NCBI GenBank assembly: GCA_025456495.1
Contig: JALOKO010000170.1
Span: 1-7,692, forward strand
Reading direction: 5' to 3'
DNA length: 7,692 nucleotides
DNA from: Bryobacterales bacterium
GTDB taxonomy: Bacteria > Acidobacteriota > Terriglobia > Bryobacterales > Bryobacteraceae
The position numbers and the translations under genes are program-made. This document shows, one piece after another, positions 7,344 to 7,692 of the stretch. Under the pieces are notes generated by a model. That model ran no database searches. It was not told where the DNA came from and saw only the letters and a program-made list of their open reading frames with translations. Each line of letters opens with the position of its first letter. The first letter of the stretch is position 1.

Positions 7344-7363
7344 GAGGACGCGTTGCGGTCCTC
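7344..7363. promoter_or_regulatory. Inverted repeat, possible operator
   Basis: GAGGAC (7344-7349) and GTCCTC (7358-7363) are perfect 6-base arms around an 8-base centre. The dyad sits about 25 bases before the exonuclease start and just left of the possible -35 of the rightward gene, a position suited to a regulator acting on both genes. It does not match a repressor box I can name. It has no T-run, so it is unlikely to be a terminator. A 6-base dyad can arise by chance. Confidence 0.35.
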
Positions 7364-7367
7364 TCCC

Positions 7368-7400
7368 TTGACTCTACTCCAGGAAACCCGGGTTGATTAT
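7368..7400 (+). promoter_or_regulatory. Possible promoter of the membrane-protein gene
   Basis: TTGACT at 7368-7373 resembles a sigma-70 -35 box. The best -10-like hexamers downstream are poor: GATTAT at 7395-7400, with 21 bases between, or TTGATT at 7393-7398, with 19. If GATTAT is used, transcription would start almost at the ATG at 7406. Weak evidence. Confidence 0.2.
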
Positions 7401-7405
7401 TCCTT

Positions 7406-7692
7406 ATGCAGTACCGAGAATCTGACTGGGGAAAAATCGCGCTCTTCGTAGCGGCGGTCTTCCATCTGATATGGGGCGGCCTAAGCCTGGTGTACCCGGT
7501 TTTTGTGTTCCGCCTGACGGGGGCGGTGCCACCCCAACCGATCGATTCGTTCCAGGCGTTGGGCCTGTACTCGTTGGTGATGGGCGTGGGGTTTTTGTGC
7601 GCTTCCACCAACCCAACCCGGCACTGGCCCGTGGTGCTGATGGGGCTGCTGATTGCCGTGGCGCTTACGTTGGGTACGCTGGTGAATTACGC
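7406..7692 (+). CDS. Small multi-pass membrane protein, N-terminal part
   Basis: An open frame of 95 full codons running off the right edge. The ATG at 7406 is the first start after an in-frame TGA at 7394-7396. A short charged head (MQYRESDWGK) precedes three hydrophobic segments at about residues 11-33, 50-66 and 74-93, so it is an inner-membrane protein. The IALFVAAVFHLIWGG start and the RHWPVVLMGLL segment (72-82) recall small four-helix membrane proteins often annotated, without good reason, as alkyl hydroperoxide reductase; such genes, as far as I recall, occur near photolyase genes. That match is from memory and only moderately sure. Function is unknown. There is no Shine-Dalgarno at normal distance (AGGAAA at 7381-7386 is about 20 bases away), so translation may be leaderless or weak. 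It is divergent from the repair operon. Confidence 0.75.
   Translation, partial: MQYRESDWGKIALFVAAVFHLIWGGLSLVYPVFVFRLTGAVPPQPIDSFQALGLYSLVMGVGFLCASTNPTRHWPVVLMGLLIAVALTLGTLVNY

Larger units (their letters stand above)
7320..7405. other. Divergent intergenic region, 86 bases
   Basis: The only gap without coding sequence. It must hold the promoter of the leftward repair operon, unless that lies inside the membrane-protein gene, and probably that of the rightward gene. I see no convincing -35/-10 pair for the leftward direction. A 6-8-6 dyad lies in the middle, and a possible rightward promoter lies next to the membrane-protein gene. Confidence 0.7.

Noticed and set aside
7344..7363. Rho-independent terminator
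   Set aside because: The stem is only 6 bases, no T-run follows on either strand, and it lies upstream of both genes.
7006..7611. Minus-strand open frame of 201 codons running through the divergent intergenic region
   Set aside because: It would overlap both the exonuclease and the membrane-protein genes; composition is Arg/Pro/Ser-rich and no family is recognisable.

Overview
The window is GC-rich, compactly coded bacterial chromosome. It holds parts or all of seven genes, nearly all of them linked to DNA damage. Nothing in it fixes the taxon. Fe-S photolyase, a ligase-associated repair operon and high GC would fit a Gram-negative lineage such as Acidobacteriota or Proteobacteria, but this is an inference with low confidence. 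I see no RNA genes, insertion sequences, CRISPR array, prophage parts or origin. The only gene-free stretch is 86 bases (7320-7405).

Layout. Bases 1-1260, plus strand: the C-terminal third of an iron-sulfur bacterial cryptochrome/photolyase (FeS-BCP, PhrB-type), followed 18 bases later by a short-chain dehydrogenase/reductase (SDR) with a good Shine-Dalgarno. The SDR lacks the catalytic tyrosine of its superfamily. Bases 1257-7319, minus strand: a tight four-gene operon read from right to left, encoding an MBL-fold exonuclease, an ATP-dependent DNA ligase, an Lhr-type DEXH helicase and a PdeM-type metallophosphoesterase. The junctions are a 2-base gap, a 4-base GTGA overlap, and 8 bases (or an overlap, depending on the start chosen for the last gene). 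Bases 7406-7692, plus strand: the start of a small multi-pass membrane protein, cut off by the window edge and divergent from the operon.

How they work together. The four minus-strand genes are the known 'ligase-associated DNA damage response' set studied biochemically in Pseudomonas putida: a helicase/translocase, a nuclease of the metallophosphoesterase fold, an MBL-fold nuclease and a ligase, which together could unwind, trim and reseal damaged DNA. Next to a light-driven photolyase they make a small DNA-repair island. The cluster is therefore a known, still poorly understood system and not a new one. The less expected details are a perfect-period 15-bp tandem repeat exactly at the ligase/helicase junction, which gives the helicase a KPLS-repeat N-terminal tail; the SDR with isoleucine in place of the catalytic tyrosine; stop codons of the SDR and pdeM genes interlocked in four bases; and a 6-8-6 dyad in the divergent intergenic region that could be an operator.
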